Source of the DNA: Candidatus Rokuibacteriota bacterium
GTDB taxonomy: Bacteria; Methylomirabilota; Methylomirabilia; Rokubacteriales; CSP1-6
Length of the DNA: 62,543 nucleotides
Assembly: GCA_016866775.1 (NCBI GenBank)
Contig: VGLJ01000025.1
Span: 1 to 62,543 of the forward strand
Direction: 5' to 3'
Within the stretch, counting starts at the first letter, position 1. Each line of letters opens with the position of its first letter. The notes beneath the pieces were generated by a model. That model worked only from the letters and a program-made list of their open reading frames with translations. It ran no database searches and was not told where the DNA came from. Positions 53,828 to 62,446 of this stretch are shown piece after piece. The translations under genes were made by a program, and so were the position numbers.

Positions 53828-54373
53828 ATGCAACGGATCTCCGAAGTCGAGCGGCCGGGTCTCGCGGTGCGGGCCTTTTACAAGATCGGCGAGCGCCTGT
53901 TCGGCAAGGTGCCGACCACCGAGCGCGTCATCGCGCACCGGGTGCCGCTCATGCTGGGCATCGGCGGCCTGTGGGGCTCGATCGAGTGGTTCGGCACCGT
54001 CGAGAGGACGCTGCGCGAGCTCCTCCAGGTGCACGTCGCCGAGCTTCGCGGCAGCGCGTACTGAACGGACGTCCGTCACGCCGTCGGCGTGAAGGCCGGC
54101 ATCCCCGCCACGAAGCTCGCCGCGCTGGACGCGTTCGAGACCGACCCGCAGTTCTCGGAGCGCGAGCGCGCCGCGCTCGCGTTCGCGACCGCGATCGTCC
54201 GCGAGGACCTCGAGGTCGGCGACGCGTGCTGGGCGCGCGTCCGCGAGCACTTCTCCGAGCCCCAGACCGTGGAGCTCGTGTTCTCGATCGGCTTCCAGAC
54301 CTTCGCCACCCAGCTCGCGAAGGCATTCCAGCTCGCCCCGCAAGGCTTCTCGCAACCGCTGCCGACCGCATGA
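53828..54373 (+). CDS. AhpD-like (carboxymuconolactone decarboxylase fold) selenoprotein, Sec at TGA 54062-54064
   Basis: ATG at 53828 follows a GGAGG site. The first 78 codons end LLQVHVAELRGSAY, then TGA, then in the same frame TDVRHAVGVKAGIPATKLAA and on to the stop at 54371-54373. AhpD-like proteins have a Cys-x-x-Cys (or Ser-x-x-Cys) at this place followed by a conserved His; here the TGA at codon 79 stands for the resolving/attacking Cys (S-A-Y-U, then His four residues on). A perfect 7-bp hairpin with loop GTC follows. Read through, the protein has 181 residues, a normal length. It probably acts as a thiol/selenol peroxidase or redox partner. Its stop overlaps the SRPBCC start. Confidence 0.82.
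54076..54092 (+). promoter_or_regulatory. Putative bacterial SECIS hairpin of the AhpD-like selenoprotein
   Basis: TCACGCC pairs perfectly with GGCGTGA around the loop GTC (54083-54085). The loop begins 18 bases after the TGA and G is its first base, within the published spacing for bacterial SECIS elements. Confidence 0.72.
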
Positions 54374-55017
54374 GCTGGCGCGCGGCGCTCGCCGTCGCGG
54401 TGCTCTCGGCCGCGCTGGCGGGCGCCGTCCCCGCGGTGAGCGACGACGATGCGCGTCGCATCGACCGCGGCGAGACCGTCCTCCACCAGCGTCCCGTCGA
54501 GGGATTCCCGTGGCCCGAAGTCGTGACCTACCGTCGCAGCACCGCGTCGCCGACCGCCGTCATGGCGGTCTGGGCCGACATCGACGCGCAAGCGTCGTGG
54601 GTGCCGGAGCTCGTCGCGAGCCGCGTGGTCGCCCGCGAGACGGCGAATGTCTTTCGCGTGCTCTACGAGTACGAGGTGGCGGGGCCGAACGAGCGGTACA
54701 CCTCGGTGATCACGATTACGCGCGATGGCGACGGGTGGCACGCCCGGTGGACGCTCGTCACCGCGCGCTACATGCGTCGTCTCGAGGGCGCGCTGCGCGT
54801 GCTGCCGCGTGGAGACGGCAGCGTGGTGAGCTTCCGCAGCCTCGTCGATCCGGGGATGCTCGGCGCGACGTTCGGCACGCCCGAATCGGTCGGAAGGAGC
54901 CTCGCGGCGACGACGGAGGCCCTGACCGCGCGGGCCGAGCGCCTTGTCACGAGCGAACCGCGTCGTGTCACCGAGCTGGTCGAGCAGCTGAACGGACTCG
55001 CCCGCGCCGATCGCTAG
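54370..55017 (+). CDS. Exported SRPBCC/START-fold protein
   Basis: The 215-residue protein has a signal peptide (WRAALAVAVLSAALAGAVPA). The mature part has the polyketide-cyclase/START pattern: VTYRRSTASPTAVMAVWADIDAQASWVPELVASRVV near residues 52-87, and YTSVITITRDGDGWHARWTLV. Such proteins bind hydrophobic ligands. It starts within the stop of the AhpD-like selenoprotein gene (ATGA), so it is translationally coupled to selenocysteine read-through completing that frame. Confidence 0.75.
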   Translation: MSWRAALAVAVLSAALAGAVPAVSDDDARRIDRGETVLHQRPVEGFPWPEVVTYRRSTASPTAVMAVWADIDAQASWVPELVASRVVARETANVFRVLYEYEVAGPNERYTSVITITRDGDGWHARWTLVTARYMRRLEGALRVLPRGDGSVVSFRSLVDPGMLGATFGTPESVGRSLAATTEALTARAERLVTSEPRRVTELVEQLNGLARADR

Positions 55018-55054
55018 CCCCGGCGGCGCGCGGACTCTCTGAGGGAGGGACGTC

Positions 55055-55708
55055 ATGGATATCGCGATCCCGCTATTCGACGGCATCACCGCGCTCGACG
55101 CGATCGGCCCCTACGAGGTGCTGTCGCGGCTGCCCGGGGCGCGCGTGCGCTTCGTGGCGACGACGCCGGGTCCCGTGCGCACCGACAACAAGCAGCTCGC
55201 GCTCGTCGCCGACGAGCCGCTGTCGGCGGTGCCCCGGCCGGAGATCCTCATGGTGCCCGGCGGCTTCGGTACGCGCAGGCTGATGACACCGAATCCGCTG
55301 CTCGACTGGATCCGCACGGCGCACGAGACCACGCAGTGGACGACGTCGGTGTGCACGGGTTCGCTCCTGCTCGGGGCCGCCGGGATCTTGAAAGGCCTCG
55401 AAGCGACGACGCACTGGGCGTCGCTCGACACGTTGAGCGAGCTCGGCGCGCGGCCGACGCTTCAGCGCGTGGTCGTGCAGGGGAAGGTCGTCACCGCGGC
55501 GGGGGTGTCGAGCGGGATCGACATGGCGCTCACGCTCGCCGCGCGCATCGCCGGCGACGACTTCGCGCAGGCGATCCAGCTCGGCATCGAGTACGACCCG
55601 CAACCGCCGTTCAACGCCGGGTCGCCGACGAAGGCGCCGGCGCACGTCGTCGACGGGCTGCGCGCGCGGATGAAGGCGCGGATGGAGAAGGAGCTGACCG
55701 GGCGGTAG
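55055..55708 (+). CDS. DJ-1/PfpI family protein (isonitrile-hydratase-like)
   Basis: The 217-residue protein has the glutamine-amidotransferase-like fold: IAIPLFDGITALDAIGPYEVL at the start, ILMVPGGFGTRRLM near residue 65 and the nucleophile Cys in TTSVCTGSLLLGAAGIL (about residue 101). The acidic residue in ALDAIGPYEVL and GVSSGIDMALTLAARIAG match isonitrile-hydratase-like members. Gene follows the SRPBCC gene by 37 bp with GGGAGGG before the ATG, so it likely shares the redox operon. Confidence 0.85.
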   Translation: MDIAIPLFDGITALDAIGPYEVLSRLPGARVRFVATTPGPVRTDNKQLALVADEPLSAVPRPEILMVPGGFGTRRLMTPNPLLDWIRTAHETTQWTTSVCTGSLLLGAAGILKGLEATTHWASLDTLSELGARPTLQRVVVQGKVVTAAGVSSGIDMALTLAARIAGDDFAQAIQLGIEYDPQPPFNAGSPTKAPAHVVDGLRARMKARMEKELTGR

Positions 55709-55929
55709 GCGCGGCGCGGGACATGTACGCGCGCCGGCGGAGGCCGAGCGTCGCGTCGCCACGCCGGACCAGCGCGCTGACTTCGCTGCTCGGCGCGGCG
55801 ACCGCGTCGATCCCGTCACGCATCGACGCGAGCAGCGCCTCCGCGTGGGGATGGGAGCGTCGCGGACGCGCGCGTGAAGCCGCCGCGCCGCCCGATCGCC
55901 ACGAACGCCTCGACGTGGTCGAGCTCCAC
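55709..55929 (-). pseudogene. Relic of a LysR-type regulator
   Basis: A GTG at 55929 reads ELDHVEAFVAIGRRGGFTRAS, the canonical start of a LysR winged-helix domain, but the rest of the HTH is missing. Another frame gives MRDGIDAVAAPSSEVSALVRRGDATLGLRR, which looks like part of an effector domain. Total length is about 220 bp compared with about 900 for a complete gene. It lies between the PfpI and M81 genes; a large deletion plus frameshift is the likely history. Confidence 0.55.
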
Positions 55930-55937
55930 GGCCCTCT

Positions 55938-57419
55938 CTAGGGCCGGGCGTCCTTCTCGAACGGGTAGAGCGGCCGGCGGCGGCGGCGGTAGTCGAAGAG
56001 CGAGAGGTCGGAGCTCGTCACGCCGTCGCCGTCGCACAGCACGATGTGGCGCGCGATCGGCTCGAAGCCCGCGCGGAAGTGCTGGCGTGACTTGATCAGC
56101 ACGTAGCGCTTGCGGCGAGGGTCGATCCCCGCGTGCGTGAACACCCCGAGGTCGAACGGCTCCGCGCGCCCCTCCGACACCACGATCTGCAGGGCGCCGG
56201 TGTCGAGCACCGCGGTGCGGCCCATGCGTACGCGAGTCCCCGTCGCCATCGGCCCCGTCACCACGAACTCGCCGTCGGTGATCCGCGCCACCTTGCCCGT
56301 CAGCGTCAGCGGACGGCCCTTCAGGTTGAGCTGCGGCATGTCGATGCGGCCGCCGAGGTCGAGCGTGACGCTCGCGGCGGTCCCCGCGGAGACGATGCGC
56401 GCCACGGCGGAGGGATCGCAGATCGGGCCCGCGACCACGTCGTCGAGCCCCTGCGTGATCACCTCGGCGACCACGCGCATCACGTCCTGCGTGCCGCCGG
56501 ACGCCGTGTTGTCGCCGTGGTCCACCAGCACGATCGGCCCCTCGCCGAGCGTCTTCGCGTGAGCGATCTGCGAGGCGAGCGGCGCGCCCTTGTAGAGGAA
56601 GTCGGCCCGCCGCTCCCACGCGAGATCCAGCATGCGGTCGAGCAGCGCCTGCCCCCGGTCCGTGCGTCCGTCGCAGACGACGATGGCGGAGCACGAGAGA
56701 TGCGGGATGTCCGACTGCGGGAAGCCGCCGAGCACCGAGGCGTTGAGCACGACGCCGCGCGTTTCGGCGTCGATCGCCAGGTCCATGACGTCCTTCATCG
56801 GCTGGCGTGACGGCGTGTGCTCGAGCGTGCTCGTGAGCATCGGGCGGATGCCCCACACCATCACGGGCCGGACCTCGCCGTCGAGCGCGCGGGCGAGCGT
56901 GCGGCCGGCGCGCTGCGCGGTCTCCGCCATGTCCACGTGTGGATACGTGCGATACCCGGTGACGACGGTCGCGTTGTCGACCATCGCCGCGGTGAGCTGT
57001 GTGTGGAAGTCGAGCCCGACGGCGATCGGTAGCCGCGGCGCCACCGCGCGGATCCGTCGCAGCAGCTCGCCCTCGCCGTCGTCCACGTGCTCGGCCACCA
57101 TCGCGCCGTGCAGGGCGAGGAACGCGGCGTCGCAGCCGCCGCGGATCCCGCCGACGATCGCGTCGCACATGTCTTCGTACGCGCGGCGCTCGACGTAGCC
57201 GGACGGGTGCGCGCCGCCCGCGAACGGCACCACGATCTCCGCGCCCACGCGCCGGGCGACGTCGAGGAAGCCGCCGAGCTGCGTGTTGGTGTCCTTGAAC
57301 TCCGCGATCGCGGCGTCGCCGGCGAGCGGCCGGAACGATTCGAGCGGCGTCGGCACGGGCGAGAACGTGTTGGTCTCGTGCATCATCATCGCGATCACGA
57401 TCCGGCGCCGCGCCATCAT
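55938..57419 (-). CDS. M81-family metallopeptidase (MlrC-like)
   Basis: This 493-residue protein starts RRIVIAMMMHETNTFSPVPT, the standard MlrC N-terminus with the His/Glu metal ligands, and contains CDAAFLALHGAMVAE near residue 94, AVGLDFHTQLTAAM near 129 and VLVDHGDNTASGGTQDVMRV (about residue 300), where the C-terminal MlrC domain begins. MlrC of microcystin degraders cleaves small peptides; general M81 substrates are unknown. ATG at 57419 overlaps the lipoprotein stop by 4 bp. Confidence 0.88.
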   Translation of the reverse strand: MMARRRIVIAMMMHETNTFSPVPTPLESFRPLAGDAAIAEFKDTNTQLGGFLDVARRVGAEIVVPFAGGAHPSGYVERRAYEDMCDAIVGGIRGGCDAAFLALHGAMVAEHVDDGEGELLRRIRAVAPRLPIAVGLDFHTQLTAAMVDNATVVTGYRTYPHVDMAETAQRAGRTLARALDGEVRPVMVWGIRPMLTSTLEHTPSRQPMKDVMDLAIDAETRGVVLNASVLGGFPQSDIPHLSCSAIVVCDGRTDRGQALLDRMLDLAWERRADFLYKGAPLASQIAHAKTLGEGPIVLVDHGDNTASGGTQDVMRVVAEVITQGLDDVVAGPICDPSAVARIVSAGTAASVTLDLGGRIDMPQLNLKGRPLTLTGKVARITDGEFVVTGPMATGTRVRMGRTAVLDTGALQIVVSEGRAEPFDLGVFTHAGIDPRRKRYVLIKSRQHFRAGFEPIARHIVLCDGDGVTSSDLSLFDYRRRRRPLYPFEKDARP

Positions 57420-57760
57420 CGCCTCCGCTTGAGCACGACGCGCACGGGCGCGCCCTGAGGGATGGAGAGCTGAGCGACGACGACGTCCTCGTACTCCTTC
57501 GGGCGGACGGCCAGCGACGTCACGGGCGCGTACGCCCGCGCCACGGCCAGGCCGGTGCGGTCGGTCATCGTCTCCTCCAGGGCGGAGCCGGTCACGCTGG
57601 CGCCGGCGAGCGGCCGCTCCTGCTCGTCCTGCACGCTCACGTGCACGGTGCCGACGACGGACCGGAACCGATCGACGGGAGGCTCGGGCGAAATCGAGCA
57701 GCCGGCGAGGGGCAGCGACAGCAGCGTGGCGACGATCGACATCCGCGCGACCGTGAGCAT
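57416..57760 (-). CDS. Small lipoprotein with carboxypeptidase-regulatory-like domain
   Basis: This 114-residue protein has a lipoprotein signal peptide (VARMSIVATLLSLPLAGC, lipobox LAGC). The mature part VVGTVHVSVQDEQERPLAGASVTGSALEETMTDRTGLAVA has the pattern of a transthyretin-like carboxypeptidase regulatory domain, a small beta-sandwich. It is placed 7 bp after the CoA transferase and overlaps the M81 gene, so it is in the same operon; function unknown. Confidence 0.7.
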   Translation of the reverse strand: MLTVARMSIVATLLSLPLAGCSISPEPPVDRFRSVVGTVHVSVQDEQERPLAGASVTGSALEETMTDRTGLAVARAYAPVTSLAVRPKEYEDVVVAQLSIPQGAPVRVVLKRRR

Positions 57761-57767
57761 CGGCGCG

Positions 57768-58952
57768 CTAGACGACGTTCGCGCCACGCAGCGTCTTGAT
57801 CTCGTCCGCCGAGTAGCCGAGCTCGCCGAGGATCGCGTCGGTGTGCTCGCCGAGCATCGGCGCCCGGTGCCGGAACTGGCCCGGCGTTTCCGAGAGATCG
57901 ACCGGTGTCGGCGACAGCGGCACCGGCCGCGCGAGGCCCGGATACGTCGTGTCCGCGAGCAGTCCCGCCCGGCGGATGTGCGCATCGTCGAGCGCCTGCT
58001 GCGGCGTGTAGAGCGGGCCCGCGGGCACCTTCGCCGCCTCGAGCTCCTTCAGCGCCTGCGCGGTCGTCCGCGCTTGGGTCCACTCGCTCATCCGCTTCGA
58101 GATGATCTCGCCGTGGTTGCCGCGCGCCTCGTCGTCCTTGAAGCGCGGATCGCTGAGCCAGTGCTCCTCGCCCATGAGCCCGGCCCAGCGCGCGAACATC
58201 GGATTGCCGATCGCGTACACGATGATCCAGCCGTCGCGTGTGCGGAACACGTCGGACGGCGCGGAGGTCTGCCCGCGATTCTCGGTCGGCACGCGATCGG
58301 CCTGGATGATCTGCTGCTCGACGAGCGTCGGGTTGTTGTACGCCACGGCCGTGCGGAGCAGCGCGCCCTCGACCTTTTGCCCGCGCCCGGTCTTTTGCCG
58401 CGCCATCAGCGCCGCGAGCGTGCCGAACGCCGCGAGCGACGCGGTGCCACAGTCGACCCACGCCACGGCCGCGCGATACGGCTGCTGCAGCGTGCCCGTG
58501 AGGTAGGCGGAGCCGCACATCAGCTGACCGATGCCGTCGAAGCCGTGCTTGTGGCTCCAGGGACCGCCGGCGCCGAACGCCGTGACGGTCGTCAGGATGA
58601 TGTCGGGCTTCACGCGCCGCAGGCTCTCGAGGTCGAGCGCGAGCGCGCGCAGCACCTCGGGCGGCAGGTTGGCGACGACGACGTCGGCCGTGGCCACGAG
58701 CTTCTTCACGATCTCGCGGCCGGCGGGCGACGACGGATCGAGCGTCATCGCGCGCTTGTTGCGATTCATCACCAGGAACATCGCGCCGACGCCGTCGTCG
58801 CCGACGGGCGCGACCCAGCGATCCTCTCCGCCCCCGATGCGCTCGATGCGGATGACGTCCGCGCCGAGATCGGCGAGCAGCGCCGCGCAGTACGGCCCCG
58901 CGATGTAACGGCCGAAGTCCAGGACCCGGATGCCGTCGAGTACGTTCGTCAT
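57768..58952 (-). CDS. Family III CoA transferase (CaiB/BaiF)
   Basis: This 394-residue protein begins with LDGIRVLDFGRYIAGPYCAALLADLGADVIRIE, the family signature, and MNRNKRAMTLDPSSPAGREIVKKL near residue 71. The catalytic Asp is probably the one in AVAWVDCGTASLAAFG (about residue 166). Such enzymes move CoA between carboxylic acids. Its upstream divergent neighbour is an iron-permease fragment, 48 bp away. Confidence 0.9.
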   Translation of the reverse strand: MTNVLDGIRVLDFGRYIAGPYCAALLADLGADVIRIERIGGGEDRWVAPVGDDGVGAMFLVMNRNKRAMTLDPSSPAGREIVKKLVATADVVVANLPPEVLRALALDLESLRRVKPDIILTTVTAFGAGGPWSHKHGFDGIGQLMCGSAYLTGTLQQPYRAAVAWVDCGTASLAAFGTLAALMARQKTGRGQKVEGALLRTAVAYNNPTLVEQQIIQADRVPTENRGQTSAPSDVFRTRDGWIIVYAIGNPMFARWAGLMGEEHWLSDPRFKDDEARGNHGEIISKRMSEWTQARTTAQALKELEAAKVPAGPLYTPQQALDDAHIRRAGLLADTTYPGLARPVPLSPTPVDLSETPGQFRHRAPMLGEHTDAILGELGYSADEIKTLRGANVV

Positions 58953-59000
58953 GGCGCGCAGTATAGCCGCTGGCGTGGGCCTTGCACCGCTGCTCCCGCG

Positions 59001-59333
59001 ATGGAGAACGCTCGTCCGACCGCCAGAGCCCCGCTGCGCGAGCGGTTCCGGCGGTTCGCCCACGCGACGGCGGACCGCGTCGGCGAGCCCTGGGCCTTCT
59101 TCCTCGCGGTGCTGATGGTGGTGTCGGTCTTCCTCATCCAGAACACGCAGAACCGCGACGCGAAGGCGCTCCACCTCAAGCTGGACGAGCTGATCCGTGC
59201 CCTCGAAGGCGCGCGCAACAAGCTCGTGGCGCTCGAAGAGATGACCGACGACGAGCTCGCCGAGCTGCAGGAACAGTTCAAGCGTCTGCACGAGCGCCAC
59301 CCCGGCGAGTCGCAGGGGTCGCGCGCGGCCTGA
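59001..59333 (+). CDS. Low-affinity iron permease family protein with internal deletion
   Basis: The 110-residue protein has HATADRVGEPWAFFLAVLM followed at once by VFLIQNTQNRDAKALHLKLDELIRALEGARNKLVALEE. In full-length members a segment of about 35 residues (loop plus a second helix) separates these parts, so residues around 38-42 mark an in-frame deletion. The C-terminal half is almost textbook for the family. The protein keeps only one membrane helix and is probably not a working permease. Confidence 0.72.
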   Translation: MENARPTARAPLRERFRRFAHATADRVGEPWAFFLAVLMVVSVFLIQNTQNRDAKALHLKLDELIRALEGARNKLVALEEMTDDELAELQEQFKRLHERHPGESQGSRAA

Positions 59334-59417
59334 GGCCGTGCCGCCGAGCTCCGCGGCCCCGTTGACCGCCGAAAGGCGGCGGCGTAGCCTCCCAGCACCA
59401 GCGGCAAGGAGGTCGGC

Positions 59418-60728
59418 ATGAGCGCGACCAAGAGCTTTCCGATCTTCGATTGCGACAGCCACATCGTCGAGCCTCCCGAGATCTGGGACCGGTACGTCCC
59501 GGCGAATGTCCGCACATGGGTGAAGACGCAGTTCCACTTCACCACCGACACGGAGACGCTGCTCATCAACGGCCGCGCGGTGCCCGCGTCGCGCGAGCGC
59601 GCGAACGCGGCGGAGGTCGGCTGGCCGCGGTGGGACAAGAAGGAAGTCGGCCGCCTGACGCCGGGCACCGAGGAGTGGCAGCGGAAGTTCGGACGGCTCA
59701 AGGGCTGCCGCGATCCGCACGCGCGGCTGCGCGACATGGACGCGCTCGGCACCGACCAGGTGATGCTGTTCCCCTCGTGGTTCGTGCGGCTGGCGCTCGT
59801 GCGCGACGTGCAGGCGGCCACGATCCTCGCGCGCGCCTACAACGACTGGGTCGACGACTACGCGTCCGTCGATCGCCGCCGGCTCTTCCCGTGCGCCGTG
59901 CTGCCGATCCAGACCGTGGAAGGCTCGATCGAGGAGCTGCGTCGCGTGGCGAAGCAGGGCTTCAAGGCCGCCGCGGTGCGGCCGTGCTTCTGGAACGGCC
60001 GGTATCCGACGCTGCCCGAGTTCGACCCGCTGTGGCGCGAGTTCGAGGCCCTCGGCGTGGTCCTCGCGATGCACACGTTCCCGTCGCGCGAGGCGCTGAC
60101 GCAGGAGTGGGCACAGCGGATCGCGCAGACGCGGGGCAGCGGCAACGGCCTGCTCTTCACCGACGAGTCGGTCGTCTACTCGCCCGGCCAGTTCATCAGC
60201 AACATCGTGTTCAGCATGGAGCCCACGGTCGACGCGAGCGAGTCGCTCGGCTTCATCATGGAAGCGATGACGTGGCTCACGACGGTCCTGATGACGGGGT
60301 GGCTCGAGAAGTTCCCGCGCCTGAAGTGCGCGGTGCTGGAGTCGAACGCGACGTGGCTGCCGCTCGTGCTCGCGCGCAGCCGCAACTTCCTCGACCTCTA
60401 CGCGTTCCAGCGGACGCCCGAGCTGAAGATCGGCGACCCGTACGAGATCTTCTATCGCCGCTGCGCGATCGCGTTCGAGGGCGACGAGGAGACGCTGTAC
60501 CGGCTGTGGGACATGTACGAGGACGTCGCGATCTGGTCCTCCGACTATCCGCACCACGACGCCGAGGACGCGTGGGAAGCGCTCGAGCTCATGGCGAAGC
60601 ACCACGTGCCCGAGACCGTGCAGAAGAAGCTGCTCGGCGAGAACGCGCGCCGGCTCTACGGCATCGACCCGGTCTTCGTCGTGAAGGAGCGGATCGCGGA
60701 GCACCGGCCCGAGATCCTCGCGTGGTGA
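59418..60728 (+). CDS. Amidohydrolase (amidohydrolase_2 / ACMSD-like)
   Basis: The 436-residue metal-dependent hydrolase starts FPIFDCDSHIVEPPEIWDRY, where members have Asp-x-His metal ligands, contains a His in VVLAMHTFPSREAL (about residue 214) and ends with the metal Asp in VAIWSSDYPHHDAEDAWE (about 373). RRCAIAFEGDEETLYRLWD is a typical family block. It probably decarboxylates or hydrolyses a small organic acid. AAGGAGG lies 6 bp before the ATG; the HyuB gene follows by 12 bp. Confidence 0.87.
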   Translation: MSATKSFPIFDCDSHIVEPPEIWDRYVPANVRTWVKTQFHFTTDTETLLINGRAVPASRERANAAEVGWPRWDKKEVGRLTPGTEEWQRKFGRLKGCRDPHARLRDMDALGTDQVMLFPSWFVRLALVRDVQAATILARAYNDWVDDYASVDRRRLFPCAVLPIQTVEGSIEELRRVAKQGFKAAAVRPCFWNGRYPTLPEFDPLWREFEALGVVLAMHTFPSREALTQEWAQRIAQTRGSGNGLLFTDESVVYSPGQFISNIVFSMEPTVDASESLGFIMEAMTWLTTVLMTGWLEKFPRLKCAVLESNATWLPLVLARSRNFLDLYAFQRTPELKIGDPYEIFYRRCAIAFEGDEETLYRLWDMYEDVAIWSSDYPHHDAEDAWEALELMAKHHVPETVQKKLLGENARRLYGIDPVFVVKERIAEHRPEILAW

Positions 60729-60740
60729 TACGGTAGGGCC

Positions 60741-62396
60741 ATGGCCGATCCGATCACCGTCAGCGTCCTGACCCATCGCTTCGAGGCCATCGTGCAGGAG
60801 ATGGGCGAGGCGATGCTGCGCACCGCCTACTCGCAGATCCTCAACTCGAGCCGCGACTTCTCCACGGCGATCTGTGACAACGAGGCGCGTCTCGTGGCGC
60901 AGGCCGATCACGTGCCGATCCACGTCGGCGCGATCCCGTGGGCGGTGGCGTCGGTGCGGAATGCGTTCGAGGGCCAGGTGCGTCCCGGCGACGTGTACCT
61001 GCTCAACGACCCGTACCACGGCAACAACCACCTGCCGGACCTGACGGCATTCGTCCCGGTGTTCGTCGAGGGCGCGGTCGCGTTCTGGTCGATCAACCGC
61101 GCGCACCAGAGCGACATCGGCGGCGCGACGCACGGCGCCTACAACCCCGGCGCGTTCGAAATCTGGCAGGAGGGTCTCCGCATCACGCCGCTCAAGCTCT
61201 ACGACGCCGGCGTCGTGCGCGAGGACGTCCTGCAGATGATCGTCACCAACGTGCGCCACCCGCACGACTTCCTCGGCGACCTGCGCGCGATGATCGGCTC
61301 CGCGCGCCTCGGCGAGCGGCGGCTGCTGGCGCTCGTGGAGGAGTACGGCGCCAAGACCGTCACCGAGGCCGTCGACGAGATCCTCGACGGCGCCGAACGG
61401 CAGGCGCGCGCGTGTGTCGCCACGTGGAAGGACGGCGTCTATCGCGGCGAGAGCGTGCTCGACGACGACGGGCACGGCGCCACCGACATCGCGATCCGGG
61501 CGATCGTGACCAAGAAGGGCGACGGCCTGATCGTCGATCTCCGCGAGTCCGATCCGCAGGTGAAGGGCTTCGTCAACTCGTCGTTTCCCAACACGATGTC
61601 GTCGGTGCACATGGCGCTGGCGTACCTCATCGACCCGCGCACGCCCAAGAACTCCGGGTCGTTCCGCGTGGTGAAGGTGCTGACGACGCCCGGCACGATC
61701 GTGCATCCGCACCCGCCCGCGCCCGTCACGCTGTCGACCAACCACTGCGCGCAGGAAATCATGGAGGCGATGGTGAAGGCGCTCGCGCCCGCGTGCCCGA
61801 CCCGCGCGATCGCGGGCTGGGGCCGGCGCTTCCGCATCGCGATCAAGGGCGTCAACCCGCGCACGAAGCGGCCGTTCATCTGGCACATGTTCCACGCGCG
61901 TCCGGGCGGCGGCGCCACGGCGGTGGGCGACGGCTGGGAAACGGCGGGTGAGGGGCAGGCCGCCGGCGGGATCAAGTTCGGGAGCGTGGAAGTGGCCGAG
62001 GCGCGCTTCCCGCTGACGTTCGAGCACCACGAGTTCCGCGCCGACTCCGCCGGCGACGGCCGGCATCGCGGCGGTGTGGGTGCGAACCTCCGCCTGCGCG
62101 TCGACATCGACGCGCCGGCCGTCGCGAACACGGCCGGTGACGGCGTCCGCCACACGCCCTACGGCCTGCTCGGCGGCAAGGACGCGCTCCCGCATCGCTA
62201 TCGGCTGCTCTCGAAGGGCCGGCCGCCGCGCGTGCTGAAGACGAAGGAGGTCGGCATTCCGGTCCGCCCGGGCGACGTCTTCTTCGTCGAGTCGTCGGGC
62301 GGGGGCGGCTACGGCCCGCCGTCGAAGCGGTCGCGGGAAGCGCGCGCCTCGGACGCGGCCAACGGCTTCGTCTCGGCCCGCCGCCGCCGTCGCTGA
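60741..62396 (+). CDS. hyuB: Hydantoinase/oxoprolinase subunit B (third copy, without an adjacent A subunit)
   Basis: The 551-residue protein begins DPITVSVLTHRFEAIVQEMGEAML and has LLNDPYHGNNHLPDLTAF (about residues 87-104), HQSDIGGATHGAYNPGAFE and the closing SSGGGGYGPPSKRSR. It is the shortest of the three HyuB proteins in the window and no HyuA precedes it; a HyuA might lie outside the window. It appears to be cotranscribed with the amidohydrolase. Confidence 0.9.
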   Translation: MADPITVSVLTHRFEAIVQEMGEAMLRTAYSQILNSSRDFSTAICDNEARLVAQADHVPIHVGAIPWAVASVRNAFEGQVRPGDVYLLNDPYHGNNHLPDLTAFVPVFVEGAVAFWSINRAHQSDIGGATHGAYNPGAFEIWQEGLRITPLKLYDAGVVREDVLQMIVTNVRHPHDFLGDLRAMIGSARLGERRLLALVEEYGAKTVTEAVDEILDGAERQARACVATWKDGVYRGESVLDDDGHGATDIAIRAIVTKKGDGLIVDLRESDPQVKGFVNSSFPNTMSSVHMALAYLIDPRTPKNSGSFRVVKVLTTPGTIVHPHPPAPVTLSTNHCAQEIMEAMVKALAPACPTRAIAGWGRRFRIAIKGVNPRTKRPFIWHMFHARPGGGATAVGDGWETAGEGQAAGGIKFGSVEVAEARFPLTFEHHEFRADSAGDGRHRGGVGANLRLRVDIDAPAVANTAGDGVRHTPYGLLGGKDALPHRYRLLSKGRPPRVLKTKEVGIPVRPGDVFFVESSGGGGYGPPSKRSREARASDAANGFVSARRRRR

Positions 62397-62446
62397 CCCG
62401 CTGTCGATTTCACGCTCGCCCGTTCGTCTGTAGGTCAGGAGGCCCC

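Noticed and set aside
53828-54064. Stand-alone 78-residue protein ending at the TGA, followed by a second small gene from 54089
   Set aside because: The two pieces are in the same frame and are the two halves of one AhpD-like fold; the TGA replaces a redox Cys and is followed by a SECIS-like hairpin.
57768-62195. Minus-strand open frame of 1475 codons running antisense to the amidohydrolase and HyuB genes
   Set aside because: Only its last 394 codons are a gene (CoA transferase). The rest is Arg/His/Asp-rich shadow of the plus-strand genes, as usual in DNA this GC-rich. Similar long shadows at 31662-34319, 31964-34780, 35871-37637 and 47571-49727 were dropped for the same reason.
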